From: Mariniphaga sediminis
GTDB lineage: Bacteria; Bacteroidota; Bacteroidia; Bacteroidales; Prolixibacteraceae
Direction: 5' to 3'
Assembly (NCBI RefSeq): GCF_003573545.1
Contig: NZ_QWET01000011.1
Location: 1-64,000, forward strand
DNA: 64,000 bases
Position 1 is the stretch's first letter. Every line of letters begins with the position of its first letter. The notes below the pieces were generated by a model. It did not search any database and was not told the DNA's origin. It saw only the letters and a program-made list of their open reading frames with translations. Below, in pieces: positions 35,067 through 44,993 of this stretch. The position numbers and the translations under genes were made by a program.

Positions 35067-35432
35067 TTAGTTTTTGGGCCAGTTCTGGGTTACACTGTAA
35101 ATTTTTGAACTCCACGGCGAATAGGCTTTCCGAACCTGTTTAATGGTAAGAATATTGCTTTCTTCATCATGCAATTCATTAAAATAAAGATGCATTGCCA
35201 GGCTAACGGCTGCCGTCACGTTTCCTTCAATGTGTGCATCGGCTTCCTTGACGTTTTTATCTGCTTCTGTTATCCCTTTTTTCTTTTTGAATTTCAGGTT
35301 AATGATTTTAGGTAATCTGGAAAAAACAATAAACAAAAGGGTCAGGGCAGTAAGTACTATTCCAAAACCGACGATGGCCACTGTAAACCCAAAGTCAAGA
35401 GCTTTAGCCAGTAATAAAAAAAGAAGTTCCAT
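35067..35432 (-). CDS. OadG-like small membrane subunit of the decarboxylase
   Basis: A 121-aa protein with one N-terminal membrane helix (TVAIVGFGIVLTALTLLFIVF) and a basic, charged C-terminal tail. This is the plan of OadG/MmdD, the assembly and anchoring subunit that ties the alpha subunit to the membrane. The gene lies 11 nt upstream of the biotin carrier and 12 nt after the alpha subunit. Confidence 0.85.
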   Translation of the reverse strand: MELLFLLLAKALDFGFTVAIVGFGIVLTALTLLFIVFSRLPKIINLKFKKKKGITEADKNVKEADAHIEGNVTAAVSLAMHLYFNELHDEESNILTIKQVRKAYSPWSSKIYSVTQNWPKN

Positions 35433-35444
35433 AACATTTCTGTT

Positions 35445-37004
35445 TTAAAGTGGAATGTTTGAATGTTTCTTTGGCGGATTTACCAGCTTTTTGGTGGCAA
35501 GACTTTGTAATCCACGGATAATACGGAACCGGGTGTTTCTCGGTTCGATGATGTCATCGATATAACCTAGCGCAGCAGCCTGATAAGGATTCGCAAACTT
35601 TTCTTTGTACTCTTCCTCATGTGTTGCAATATATTTGGCCCGCTCTTCCGGATCCTCTATTTCGGCCAGTTTTCGACCGTGTAATACTTCTACCGCACCC
35701 GATGCACCCATTACGGCAATCTCGGCGGTTGGCCAGGCATAGTTAAGGTCGCCGCGTAATTGTTTACACGACATTACATCGTGGGCGCCTCCGTAGGATT
35801 TACGCAGGGTGACGGTAATTTTTGGTACCGTAGCCTCTCCGTAAGCAAACATTAGTTTGGCCCCGTGGGTGATAATTCCGCCGTATTCCTGTTTACTGCC
35901 GGGCAGGAATCCGGGTACATCCACCAACGTGATTATAGGAATATTGAAACTGTCGCAGAAGCGAACAAATCTTGCTGCTTTGCGCGAAGCCTCGATGTCG
36001 AGTACCCCGGCCAGGTAATTGGGCTGGTTGGCTACAATCCCCACCGGTTGACCATCGAATTTGGCAAATCCAACGACAATATTTTTGGCATAGTTCCGGT
36101 GTATTTCCAGGAACTCCGAATAATCAACAATAGATGAAATAACATCTGTAACATCGTAAGGCTGATTGGGATTTTCCGGGATAATTTCATTCAGAAAATC
36201 ATCCATCCTGTCAATCGGATCCGAACTTTCCGTTACGATAGGATCTTCCAGGTTGTTTTGTGGCAGGAAGGTCAACAGTTTACGGATGAGCATCAACCCT
36301 TCTTTTTCATCTTCTACCAGAAAATGAGATACCCCTGATTTGGCTGCGTGAACTTTTCCGCCTCCAAGATCCTCTACCGAAATATCTTCACCGGTTACGG
36401 TTTTAACCACTTTCGGTCCGGTAACGAACATGTAAGAGTTCTGTTCGGTCATCATAATAAAATCGGTGAGGGCGGGTGAGTAAACTGCGCCGCCGGCACA
36501 CGGGCCAAAAATGGCCGAAATTTGTGGAATAACTCCGGATGCCAGAATGTTCCGTTCAAAAATTTCGGCGTATCCGGCCAGGGAAGTAACTCCTTCCTGG
36601 ATGCGGGCGCCGCCCGAATCGTTAATGCCAATCAGTGGCGCACCGGCTTTCATGGCCATGTCCATCACTTTGCAGATTTTTTGTGCAAACGTTTCTGATA
36701 GGGAACCGCCAAAAACGGTAAAATCCTGTGAGAATACGTACACCACGCGTCCGTCGATGGTTCCGTGTCCGGTTACTACACCGTCGCCAAGGAATTTCTT
36801 TTTCTCCATCCCAAAGTTGGTGCAGCGGTGGGTTACAAACATGTCAAATTCTTCGAAACTGCCTTCATCGAGCAGCAGCTCAATGCGTTCGCGGGCAGTG
36901 AATTTTCCTTTGTTGTGTTGGGCTTCAATGCGGTTTACTCCTCCACCTAATTTGGCTTCGGCCCGCAATTCAATCAGTTTTTTTACTTTATCCTGGGTAC
37001 TCAT
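35445..37004 (-). CDS. mmdA: Methylmalonyl-CoA decarboxylase alpha subunit / propionyl-CoA carboxyltransferase
   Basis: A 519-aa carboxyltransferase of normal length. Its acyl-CoA carboxyltransferase halves include [14 protein letters not shown] and [14 protein letters not shown] in the first and [24 protein letters not shown] and [12 protein letters not shown] in the second. It transfers the carboxyl group of methylmalonyl-CoA to biotin, giving propionyl-CoA. With the beta, gamma and biotin subunits downstream it forms a Na+-pumping decarboxylase; the reverse biosynthetic carboxylase role is the alternative. The epimerase lies upstream. Confidence 0.95.
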   Translation of the reverse strand: MSTQDKVKKLIELRAEAKLGGGVNRIEAQHNKGKFTARERIELLLDEGSFEEFDMFVTHRCTNFGMEKKKFLGDGVVTGHGTIDGRVVYVFSQDFTVFGGSLSETFAQKICKVMDMAMKAGAPLIGINDSGGARIQEGVTSLAGYAEIFERNILASGVIPQISAIFGPCAGGAVYSPALTDFIMMTEQNSYMFVTGPKVVKTVTGEDISVEDLGGGKVHAAKSGVSHFLVEDEKEGLMLIRKLLTFLPQNNLEDPIVTESSDPIDRMDDFLNEIIPENPNQPYDVTDVISSIVDYSEFLEIHRNYAKNIVVGFAKFDGQPVGIVANQPNYLAGVLDIEASRKAARFVRFCDSFNIPIITLVDVPGFLPGSKQEYGGIITHGAKLMFAYGEATVPKITVTLRKSYGGAHDVMSCKQLRGDLNYAWPTAEIAVMGASGAVEVLHGRKLAEIEDPEERAKYIATHEEEYKEKFANPYQAAALGYIDDIIEPRNTRFRIIRGLQSLATKKLVNPPKKHSNIPL

Positions 37005-37031
37005 TTCTAAAAGCGATTTTTATTGATTTGG

Positions 37032-37436
37032 CTATTCTTTGCCGCAAATTTCGGTTAACACACCCATCGTTGATTTAGGGTGTAAAAAACCGATGTTCAG
37101 CCCTTCGGCGCCTTTTCTGCTTTTTTGGTCGATGAGTCGAACACCTTGTCCTTCCAGTTCATTCAGCGCTTGATCTACATTGTCAACCGCATAGGCAAGA
37201 TGGTGAATGCCTTGCCCTTTCTTTTCGATAAATTTTCCGATAGGCCCTTCCGGGTCAGTCGATTCCAGTAGCTCAATTTTGGTTTGTCCCACCATAAAAA
37301 AGGCGGTTTTAACCTTTTGATCTTTTACTTCTTCCACGGCATAACATTTCAGCCCCAGCATATTCTCATAAAAAGGAATGGCTTCGTCAAGACTGTTCAC
37401 TGCAATACCGATGTGCTCGATATGTGAAATATTCAT
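37032..37436 (-). CDS. mce: Methylmalonyl-CoA epimerase
   Basis: A 134-aa protein from ATG 37,436 (MNISHIEHIGIAV); the longer frame reaches into the upstream gene's end. It has vicinal-oxygen-chelate motifs: metal ligand H8 in IEHIG, the internal GIHHLAYAVD and the terminal GVLTEICGKE. It interconverts (R)- and (S)-methylmalonyl-CoA, the step before decarboxylation. It is 17 nt after the CoA-transferase gene and 27 nt before mmdA. Confidence 0.93.
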   Translation of the reverse strand: MNISHIEHIGIAVNSLDEAIPFYENMLGLKCYAVEEVKDQKVKTAFFMVGQTKIELLESTDPEGPIGKFIEKKGQGIHHLAYAVDNVDQALNELEGQGVRLIDQKSRKGAEGLNIGFLHPKSTMGVLTEICGKE

Positions 37437-37453
37437 TGTATTATTATTTTGTA

Positions 37454-38770
37454 TTAATCGTCGTTTTCGTCCCACACAAAATGGAAGTGAGGCCCAAACC
37501 GTTCAAAAGCGGCTTTGTCAAGTTCTTCCTGATGGTCTGGGTGGGAAATGGAAATAATCAGTTTGGCTCTGTCCTGCAGGGTTCTTCCGTAAAGATTTAC
37601 CGCACCGTATTCTGTTACCAGCCAGTGAATATTGGCGCGTGTACTTACCACACCCGCTCCGGGAGTGAGAATCGGGGCAATTTTGCTGATCCCTTTGTTG
37701 GTTACAGATGGCATGGCAATAATGGGTTTTCCGCCTTTACTGAGGGAAGCGCCGCGCAGGAAGTCGATTTGGCCACCCACGCCCGAATAAAATCTTGTGC
37801 CAATGGAGTCCGCACAAACCTGTCCGGTAATGTCAATTTGCAAAGCAGAGTTGATGGCAGTAACCTTCGGGTTTTTGGCGATTACGTTCACACGGTTGGT
37901 GTATTTAACATCCTGCATGGCTACACCGGGATTGTCGCCGATAAAATCATACAGCTTTTTCGAACCCATCAAAAAGGTCGCTACCATTTTACCCTTATCG
38001 GTTTTTTTGTTCTTCCCGTTTACTACTCCTTTATCTACCAATGGCAAAATGCCGTCGGCAAACATTTCGGAGTGTACGCCAAGGTCTTTGTGGTTGCCCA
38101 GCATGGAAAGCACTGCGTTTGGTATGGCTCCGATACCCATTTGCAGGGTGGCGCCGTCTTCTACCAACTCGGCCACGTAACGGCCAATTTTACGGTCGGT
38201 TTCGCTGATAGGACCGGGTTCGGCAGTAACCAGTTCACAATCATCTTCCACAAACAAATCGATTTCATTGATGTGGATCATGGCATCGCCAAAAGCACGC
38301 GGCACATTGGGGTTTACAATGGCAATCACGGTATCGGCTTTTTCTACTGCTGCCAGAGTGGCATCTACCGAGGTGCCCAGTGAGGCATATCCGAACTTGT
38401 CAGGCACTGACACCTGAATCATGGCCACGTTCACTTTCAGGTACCCTTCACGGATGAGGCGTTGGGTTTCCTGCAAAAACACCGGGATGTAATCGGCGTA
38501 ACCTGACTGCGTTTGTTTCCTTACGTTGGCGCCGACAAAAAACGATTCCAACTGAAAGATACCTTCCAACTCCGGATCGGCATAAGGAGCCGGTCCTTCT
38601 GTGTGGATGTGTTGAATCCGTACATTGCGGAACTCTTTATTTCGGCCACGTTCACATAAGGCTTCAATTAACGGGTGGGGTGTTACTGCCACACTGTGGA
38701 GATGAACACGATCATTCGATTTAACGATTTTAACTGCTTCTTTAGCACTGATAAACTTGATATTCTTCAT
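37454..38770 (-). CDS. Acetyl-CoA hydrolase / CoA-transferase (4-hydroxybutyrate or propionate type)
   Basis: A 438-aa protein from ATG 38,770. It has the Cat1/4HbCT family plan: an N-terminal CoA-transferase half, GIGAIPNAVLSML in the middle and RFYSGVGGQIDFLRGA in the C-terminal half, with the family's catalytic glutamate expected in between. In this operon it probably moves CoA between propionyl-CoA and succinate or acetate, closing the succinate-to-propionate cycle. It is the first gene of the operon, with a -7 box 40 nt upstream. Confidence 0.88.
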   Translation of the reverse strand: MKNIKFISAKEAVKIVKSNDRVHLHSVAVTPHPLIEALCERGRNKEFRNVRIQHIHTEGPAPYADPELEGIFQLESFFVGANVRKQTQSGYADYIPVFLQETQRLIREGYLKVNVAMIQVSVPDKFGYASLGTSVDATLAAVEKADTVIAIVNPNVPRAFGDAMIHINEIDLFVEDDCELVTAEPGPISETDRKIGRYVAELVEDGATLQMGIGAIPNAVLSMLGNHKDLGVHSEMFADGILPLVDKGVVNGKNKKTDKGKMVATFLMGSKKLYDFIGDNPGVAMQDVKYTNRVNVIAKNPKVTAINSALQIDITGQVCADSIGTRFYSGVGGQIDFLRGASLSKGGKPIIAMPSVTNKGISKIAPILTPGAGVVSTRANIHWLVTEYGAVNLYGRTLQDRAKLIISISHPDHQEELDKAAFERFGPHFHFVWDENDD

Positions 38771-38809
38771 GGTTTCCGGTAAAAAAATCGGGTATTCAAT
38801 TAAAGGCCG

Positions 38810-38817
38810 CAAATATA
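38810..38817 (-). promoter_or_regulatory. Bacteroidota -7 box for the propionate operon
   Basis: TATATTTG on the minus strand fits TAnnTTTG exactly, 40 nt before the CoA-transferase start. A -33 TTTG box is not clear. Confidence 0.5.
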
Positions 38818-39294
38818 TAAAAACTATAGGCCATAAAAACTTTCGAATATCATTATTGGTTATTCAAAAAGGTTTGTAAAATATTTGTTAAAAACATACT
38901 TTTTTGTCGGGAAATAAATGTGATTCTCAATTTTAGCCTGATACTGGTGGTTTTGTCGTCACAAATCAAAAACGGTGCTATTTTTATTATTGCGTTTCTT
39001 TTTCGGCTTAAACATTCATACCATGTTAAGATTCCATTAAATAAGTAAATTGTTTCCCGCGGGGAGCCTTGCTTGGGATTTAGCTTTTCAAAACAAATTG
39101 TAGCAGTTTTCCCGTAAAACAGTTAAAATAATTGGGGTTTTGTATTTATTGTTTTGATTATCATGTTTTTATTTGTTTGTTGGAGTGGCGCGTCTCCCTG
39201 AAGGCAAAAAAATCAAATTGAATCTTGACCATTTCTTATTTTATTGTATGTCCAGATTTTTATATTTTTAACGCATAATTAAAAACTACATATC
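38818..39294. other. Divergent intergenic region before ferritin
   Basis: About 480 bp without a gene between divergent operons. It is AT-rich, and no hairpin or riboswitch fold was recognised. The ferritin promoter should lie in its last 60 bp, but I could not place a confident -7 box. Confidence 0.5.
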
Positions 39295-39807
39295 ATGTTA
39301 AAGGAAAAAGTTGAGAAAGCGTTGAACGAACAAATCAATGCTGAGCAATATTCAGCGCTGCTTTACCTGTCGATGTCAGCCTGGTTTGAAAGCAAAGGTT
39401 TGCCCGGTTTTGCCAACTGGATGTATGTGCAGTACCAGGAAGAGTTGACTCATGCCAACAAGTTTTTTAAATATGTGATTGACCGTAATGGTGAGGTCGG
39501 GCTCAAGGGAATTGAACAAATGCCAACCGAGTTTGACAATGTAGTTGAAGTAGTGGAAAAAACATTGGAACATGAGCAATATGTGACTTCCCTGATTGAT
39601 AAACTGGTAGATGTTGCCGTGGAAGAACGTGATCGTGCTACCGAAAGTTTTTTGAAATGGTTTGTCGATGAGCAGGTGGAAGAGGAAGCCAATGTGTCGG
39701 AAATTCTCGACAGCCTGAAACTGATTGAAGGCAAAGGAAATGGTTTGTTTATGCTCGATCGTGAACTTCGTCAGCGTACTTTCGTAGATACTACACAGGC
39801 AGAATAA
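39295..39807 (+). CDS. ftnA: Ferritin
   Basis: A 170-aa four-helix ferritin of the bacterial FtnA type. Ferroxidase ligands are visible: E17 in NEQINAEQYSA, E50 and H53 in QEELTHANKF, E94 in TLEHEQY and the later DEQVEEEANV. It oxidises and stores iron as a 24-mer in the cytoplasm. It is a single gene followed by a strong terminator. Confidence 0.95.
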   Translation: MLKEKVEKALNEQINAEQYSALLYLSMSAWFESKGLPGFANWMYVQYQEELTHANKFFKYVIDRNGEVGLKGIEQMPTEFDNVVEVVEKTLEHEQYVTSLIDKLVDVAVEERDRATESFLKWFVDEQVEEEANVSEILDSLKLIEGKGNGLFMLDRELRQRTFVDTTQAE

Positions 39808-39833
39808 TTTTCAGTTAAAATAAGAAAAGAATG

Positions 39834-39859
39834 AAAGGCTGCCGGGAGCAGCCTTTTTT
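39834..39859 (+). terminator. Intrinsic terminator after ferritin
   Basis: A perfect AAAGGCTGC / GCAGCCTTT stem with a 5-nt loop and T-run ends the ferritin transcript 27 bp after the stop codon. Confidence 0.9.
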
Positions 39860-39869
39860 ATGATAAATT

Positions 39870-42062
39870 ATGGACTATAAAGAACAGGCATACACCCGGT
39901 ACGAACATTTAAGGGAATTTTGCCGGACAAGTTGGGACGAACCTACCATCCGGAAATTAGATGAAGCTTTTCGCTTTGCCAGTTCGGTTATTGGTTCAAA
40001 ACAGTTTAAAACAGGGGAGTACATTTTTAATCATTCCCTTGATGTTGCTACCATTATTGCAATAGAGATAGGCCTGGGGCCTGACTCGGTAATAACTGGT
40101 ATGTTGCACAATATTATGTATGCCGGGTTAGAGAGGAAGGTAACCCGTGAAGAATTTGAAAGCCATTTTGGACAACCGGTTTATTCCATTTTAGAGGGAA
40201 TGGCCAAAATTAATGCCCTCGGAACCGATACTGTTGAGTTGCATCCTGAAAATTACCGAAAACTCCTGATGGCGCTCGCCGGCGACGTACGCGTAATATT
40301 GGTGAAAACAGCCGACCGTCTCCAGGTTATGCGCAATCTGGATATTTACGAAGAATCGACACAGCAACGGCTGGTGAATGAAACATCGCATTTGTATGCT
40401 CCACTGGCACACCGGTTAGGACTTTATGTTATTAATTCCGAATTTCAGGATCTCTGTCTGAAATATCAAAATTTCAAAGGGTACCAGTATGTGGTGGACC
40501 GGTTGAAAGAAACAAAAAACGAACGGGAAAACTTTGTGGCCGAATTTGTAAAACCGGTGGAAAAGACGTTAAAGGAACGTGGTTTTCAATTTTCCATGAA
40601 AGCACGGACCAAGTCGATTTTTTCCATTTGGAATAAAATGCAGAAAAAGAAGGTGTCGTTCGATGAGGTGATGGATTTATTTGCCATTCGGATTATTCTC
40701 GATTCGAAACCGGAAAATGAAAAAACCGACTGCTGGACGGTCTATTCCATTGTAACGGAGCAGTATCAGGCCAATCCCGAACGGATGCGCGACTGGATTA
40801 CCATTCCCAAATCGAATGGCTACGAATCGCTTCATGCAACGGTAATGGGGCCACAGGGAAGATGGGTAGAAGTACAGATCCGCACCAGGCGAATGGACGA
40901 AGTGGCGGAAAAAGGACTGGCTGCCCACTGGAAATACAAAGACGGGAAAGGAGGTTCTGAGTTTGACAAATGGCTGGCCGGAATCCGGGAGGTTCTGGAA
41001 AATCCGGATGTGAATGTGGTGGACTTTATCGATCAGTTCAGTCTGGATATATACAAAGACGAAACATTTGTATTTACCCCGAGAGGCGATTTGAGAAAAA
41101 TGCCTTCCGGTGCAACGTTGCTCGATTTCGCTTACGAAATTCATTCCGATTTAGGCGATAAATGTGTGGGAGGGATGGTGAACGGAAGGAAGGTTACGCT
41201 GAGGTACAAGCTGAAAAATGGCGACCAGGTAACCATCGAAACCTCCAATAACCAAAAACCAAAAATTGACTGGCTCGATTTTCTGATTACTTCCAAAGCC
41301 AAAAACCGGGTTAGAGCCAGTTTGAGTGAAGAGAAAAAGAAACTTGCTGCCCAGGGGCGTGAAATCCTGATACGGAAATTTAAAAACTGGAAGCTGGAAC
41401 TAAACGATGAGGCCATTCGCAAAATTCTGAAAAAATATGAATTGAAACTGGCCATGGACTTTTATTGCGAACTGGCCAACGGGAAAATTGAACCGTTGGA
41501 GGTCAAATCCCTGTTTACGGAAAAGGCTGAGGAGGAGAGCACGCGCCGGAAAATGGAAGAACTTCTTCCTCCCGGTGAATTGCGGGATTTCACTTTCGAC
41601 GGAGGCGATGATTACCTGATTATTGCCAACCACCTGAAAAATATAAATTATAAACTGGCCCGCTGCTGTAATCCTGTTTTTGGAGATCCCATATTCGGCT
41701 TTGTAACCATCAGGGATGGCATAAAAATTCACCGTCAAAGTTGTCCCAACGCTCCGCAAATGAAAGAGCGGTTTCCGTATCGTATTATTAAAGCCAAATG
41801 GCAGGAAACCACAAGTACCGGGGCGTTCTTAACCACAATACATATTTCCGGAACCGATGAGGCCGGAATCGTTAGTGAGGTTTCCCACATTATTGCCAAA
41901 GATACCGGGGCCCGTTTGCGGTCTATTAATATCGATTCCAGAAAAGGAAAATTTGAAGGGGTACTGAAAATATCAGTTTACAATACCAACCACCTGGAAT
42001 TCCTTCTTCACAGAATGAAAAAAATAAAAGGTGTTATTTCAGTAACAAGAGGGGAAACATGA
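39870..42062 (+). CDS. RelA-like (p)ppGpp synthetase with degenerate HD domain
   Basis: A 730-aa RSH protein of normal length. The HD hydrolase domain carries MLHNIMYAG where active hydrolases have LLHD(V)VED, so the metal-binding aspartate is replaced by asparagine. The synthetase domain is intact: WITIPKSNGYESLHATV and WVEVQIRTRRMDEVAEKG. A TGS domain (FVFTPRGDLRKMPSGATLLDFAYEIH) and a C-terminal ACT domain follow. It should make (p)ppGpp but not degrade it, a RelA-type role. Its stop overlaps the next start in ATGA. Confidence 0.93.
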   Translation: MDYKEQAYTRYEHLREFCRTSWDEPTIRKLDEAFRFASSVIGSKQFKTGEYIFNHSLDVATIIAIEIGLGPDSVITGMLHNIMYAGLERKVTREEFESHFGQPVYSILEGMAKINALGTDTVELHPENYRKLLMALAGDVRVILVKTADRLQVMRNLDIYEESTQQRLVNETSHLYAPLAHRLGLYVINSEFQDLCLKYQNFKGYQYVVDRLKETKNERENFVAEFVKPVEKTLKERGFQFSMKARTKSIFSIWNKMQKKKVSFDEVMDLFAIRIILDSKPENEKTDCWTVYSIVTEQYQANPERMRDWITIPKSNGYESLHATVMGPQGRWVEVQIRTRRMDEVAEKGLAAHWKYKDGKGGSEFDKWLAGIREVLENPDVNVVDFIDQFSLDIYKDETFVFTPRGDLRKMPSGATLLDFAYEIHSDLGDKCVGGMVNGRKVTLRYKLKNGDQVTIETSNNQKPKIDWLDFLITSKAKNRVRASLSEEKKKLAAQGREILIRKFKNWKLELNDEAIRKILKKYELKLAMDFYCELANGKIEPLEVKSLFTEKAEEESTRRKMEELLPPGELRDFTFDGGDDYLIIANHLKNINYKLARCCNPVFGDPIFGFVTIRDGIKIHRQSCPNAPQMKERFPYRIIKAKWQETTSTGAFLTTIHISGTDEAGIVSEVSHIIAKDTGARLRSINIDSRKGKFEGVLKISVYNTNHLEFLLHRMKKIKGVISVTRGET

Positions 42063-43189
42063 CCATGAAAAAAGATAAAATCAACGTATTGATTGCGCCT
42101 AATTCTTTGAAAAGCAGTTTGAGCGCTTTTGACTTTGCCGATATTGCCGAAGATGCATTCAGCCAAATTTCGCCAGACTTTTCTATTAGAAAAGTGCCGG
42201 TAGCCGATGGCGGGGATTTAACGGGAGAGGTTTTGCAACGTGCTTTGGATGCCCGGATTGTGGAGATGACAGTGACAGATCCGTTGGGGCGGCAGGTGGT
42301 TTCCAAATATGCCGTTGCAGGAAAAACGGCCATTATCGAAATGGCTGATGCCTCAGGAATCAAATTGATAAAAACGGCAGAACTAAATCCCATGCGGGCT
42401 TCTTCGTTTGGAACCGGTCAGCTAATGGCAGATGCAATTAGCAACGGGTGTACTGAGATTTTATTGGGGGTGGGAGGAAGCGCTACGGTTGATGGAGGAA
42501 CTGGGATGTTAAGTGCACTCGGTTTTGAGCTTCTGGATAATGAAGGGAACATACTTGCCGGGAATGGCGAAAGCCTTGATTTGGTCAGGAAAGTCAGGAA
42601 GGCATCCCTTCCTGAAGGTATTTCTGTTAAAATTATTTGCGATGTTGACAATCCGCTATTGGGACCAACGGGAGCTGCAGCAGTTTTTGGTCCGCAGAAA
42701 GGCGCTTCCCCTGTTATGGTGGATGCCCTTGAAAACGGGTTGACAAACTGGTGTAGTATTTTGGAAAAAGAAAGTGGTAAAAAGCTGTCTGATCTGGAAG
42801 GGGCCGGAGCCGCCGGAGGTATTTCCTTGCCGCTTGTGGCTTTTTTGAATGCCGAAATTGTGCCCGGCGCCCGTTTTATTCTTTCTCTTATCGATTTCGA
42901 AAAGCAGGTAGAGTGGGCCGATATTGTAATTACCGGTGAAGGTAAAATCGACAGCCAGACGCTGAACGACAAAGCGCCCAAAGCGGTGGCCGACGTGGCG
43001 CGAAGGGCCGGAAAACCCGTGGTAGCCATCGGTGGTAGCGTAAACCGGGAAGCTGCTTCTGCATTTGACGGGATCTTTTGCTTTGCCCGCGGGCCCGTCT
43101 CACTTGAAGAATCCATGAAAAATGCTGGTGCCATGCTTTTTGATTTCTCTTTGGAGTTGGCCCGACTGATTCATTCTTTTTACAGATAA
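42059..43189 (+). CDS. glxK: Glycerate kinase
   Basis: A 376-aa protein with the GlxK family motifs: N-terminal IAPNSLKSSLSA, KVPVADGGDLTGEVL, LGVGGSATVDGGTGML and the C-terminal ITGEGKIDSQTL. It phosphorylates D-glycerate. It is translationally coupled to the RelA-like gene through a 4-nt ATGA overlap. Codon use resembles its neighbours. Confidence 0.93.
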   Translation: MTMKKDKINVLIAPNSLKSSLSAFDFADIAEDAFSQISPDFSIRKVPVADGGDLTGEVLQRALDARIVEMTVTDPLGRQVVSKYAVAGKTAIIEMADASGIKLIKTAELNPMRASSFGTGQLMADAISNGCTEILLGVGGSATVDGGTGMLSALGFELLDNEGNILAGNGESLDLVRKVRKASLPEGISVKIICDVDNPLLGPTGAAAVFGPQKGASPVMVDALENGLTNWCSILEKESGKKLSDLEGAGAAGGISLPLVAFLNAEIVPGARFILSLIDFEKQVEWADIVITGEGKIDSQTLNDKAPKAVADVARRAGKPVVAIGGSVNREAASAFDGIFCFARGPVSLEESMKNAGAMLFDFSLELARLIHSFYR

Positions 43190-43378
43190 AAAGTATAAAA
43201 GCACTTTGTAGGGCCCTGTTTAGTCTGAAAGTGTTTGGTAGTTAGTTTTTTGTGGAAATCAAACTGGGAAGTTTTTGCTTCATTTTCGGGAAACAGTCCG
43301 GAACCTGTTGCCCTGTTGGTATTTGCCTTCTTTTAATACGTCTTTAAAAAATATAATTGAAAGTTCTGTGAAAATTAG

Positions 43379-43410
43379 TTGGAGGATTTTAGTCAATATT
43401 ATTATTTTTG
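43379..43410 (+). promoter_or_regulatory. Bacteroidota-type promoter for the TPR gene
   Basis: TTG (43,379-43,381), 21-bp spacer and TATTTTTG (43,403-43,410) match the TTTG / TAnnTTTG pattern. The start codon is 67 nt downstream, leaving an AT-rich leader. Confidence 0.55.
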
Positions 43411-43477
43411 GAACTTTCCGTGAAGAAATTATTAAGAAATTGTAAATATTAATATTGAAAATTAAAAAAACGAAAAG

Positions 43478-44326
43478 ATGAAAAATGTATTATTAGTAGT
43501 GGCGGCTCTTGTTTTGTCGGTCTTTTCCTTTGCACAGGATGCAGCCGAAAAAATTAACCAGGCCAATGAAGCAATGAAAGCAGAAGATTATGCCAAGGCG
43601 TTTACCCTTTATGATGAAGCAATGAGCAATCTGGGCGATGTGGAGGTGGAACCGGCAATTAATTTTAACATTGGTTATGCCGCTTATAAATCCAACAATC
43701 AGGAGGGGGCTGTCAAGTATTTTGATAAAGCCATTGCAGCTGACGTTAATGTATCAAAATGCCACGAATATAAAGCGCTAGTATATAACGAAAATGAAGA
43801 TTATGCCAATGCCGTAGCCAGTTACGAACAGGCTATTGCCACTTCGGATGAAGAGACAGAATCACTGGTTTTTAATGCTGCCATTGCAGCTTATCGCGGG
43901 AATTTACTCGATAAAGCTGTGGCGTTGTTTGGGAAAAGCGTGGAAAATGGTTACCGCGGAGAAACAGCAATATATTATAAGGCAGTTACTTTGAAGAAAC
44001 AGGGAAAAGATGATGAATATAAAGCCGCACTGGAAGAAGGAGCAGAAAAATTTCCTGCTGAAGACAAAATTACTTCCGCGTTGGCAAACATATATGTGTC
44101 AGAAGGAAATGACCTGTATAAAAAAGGAGTGGCTATTTTAACCACAGCTAATGAAAAAGTAAACAGCGGCTCTATTACTACTGCCGATGATGTTTACACC
44201 GCTGAGGTGGAAAAAGCAAAAGCTGAATTCAGAACGGCTGTTGAAATTCTGGAAAAAGCGAAAGCTTTGGATGCAGGGAATAAGAATGCACAAAAATTAT
44301 TGGATGCCTGCAACGCCGTACTTTAA
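43478..44326 (+). CDS. Secreted tetratricopeptide-repeat protein
   Basis: A 282-aa protein with a signal peptide (MKNVLLVVAALVLSVFSFAQ) and about five TPR units (for example INFNIGYAAYKSNNQEGAVKYFDKAI and NAAIAAYRGNLLDKAVALF). TPRs mediate protein-protein contact in the periplasm. No enzymatic domain is present. It has its own promoter and a strong terminator, so it is monocistronic and probably well expressed. Confidence 0.82.
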   Translation: MKNVLLVVAALVLSVFSFAQDAAEKINQANEAMKAEDYAKAFTLYDEAMSNLGDVEVEPAINFNIGYAAYKSNNQEGAVKYFDKAIAADVNVSKCHEYKALVYNENEDYANAVASYEQAIATSDEETESLVFNAAIAAYRGNLLDKAVALFGKSVENGYRGETAIYYKAVTLKKQGKDDEYKAALEEGAEKFPAEDKITSALANIYVSEGNDLYKKGVAILTTANEKVNSGSITTADDVYTAEVEKAKAEFRTAVEILEKAKALDAGNKNAQKLLDACNAVL

Positions 44327-44346
44327 TTCTATTTTCTTTTAAAGAA

Positions 44347-44389
44347 AAAGAGCCGGGTAGTTTTCCGAAACTATCCGGCTCTTTTTTTT
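44347..44389 (+). terminator. Strong intrinsic terminator after the TPR gene
   Basis: A 15-bp stem (AGAGCCGGGTAGTTT / AAACTATCCGGCTCT, one G-T pair) with a short loop and eight T residues. Confidence 0.95.
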
Positions 44390-44993
44390 GCAGAGATTCC
44401 GGTTTTCATTCGTTTAACACAATATCCGCTACCATTCATGCCCAATTCATTACCATGGCTTACCCGTTGCTATTATTGTTTAATCCCTTTCGGGATAAAG
44501 AAATGTCCGAAGGACATAAATAAAAATAGCCCCGTGCGGAGCTCGGGGAAGGCAATGCGGGGTAAAGACGCAACCCCGGAGTGGGTTGAATTTTTGATAA
44601 TCAGCTAATGTCAACTTTTGACTCGCATTATTCCTTCATTTTCTTATCCCACTATCATTTTTAATGTACTCTGCCTTTAGGAATCAAAAGGAGTGTTAGA
44701 AATGTCATTTTCTTCCTGTTTAAGGGAGCTGAAATTTTTGCCTGAAAAACTAAATCCACCTACTTTTCAAGGTTATCTCTGAAAAGTGCAAATCCAAGTG
44801 TTTTTTTGGAGACTTGCACAAAATAAAAAAGGACAGGTCAACACCCGTCCTTTTCATCTAACTAAACCAATAAAACTAATCAAACCTAAACCTATGAACT
44901 AAAACTATGCTGCAAAGATAAACCCGCTTTTTGACATTTGGGTTAAGAGAATGTTAAAAAAAATGCAGTTAAACATTTCTTAACAAATGGGTT
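44390..44993. other. Intergenic region with GC-rich palindromes
   Basis: About 600 bp with no gene. At about 44,530-44,580 a short GC-rich stretch contains GCCCCGTGCGGAGCTCGGGG and GCAACCCCGGAGTGGGTTG palindromes, possibly a dispersed repeat. The last 170 bp hold the candidate small RNA described separately. Confidence 0.5.
44824..44906 (-). ncRNA. Candidate small RNA on the minus strand
   Basis: A -7-like TATCTTTG (44,920 to 44,913) is followed by about 80 nt of low-complexity leader and then a terminator hairpin (GGACGGG / CCTGTCC) with six T residues at 44,824-44,854. No gene follows on that strand within 490 nt, so the transcript would be stand-alone. There is no clear -33 box. Confidence 0.35.

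Noticed and set aside
44390-44600. Degenerate coding gene in the GC-rich palindromic stretch
   Set aside because: No frame longer than a few dozen codons and no protein similarity recognised; more likely a dispersed repeat.
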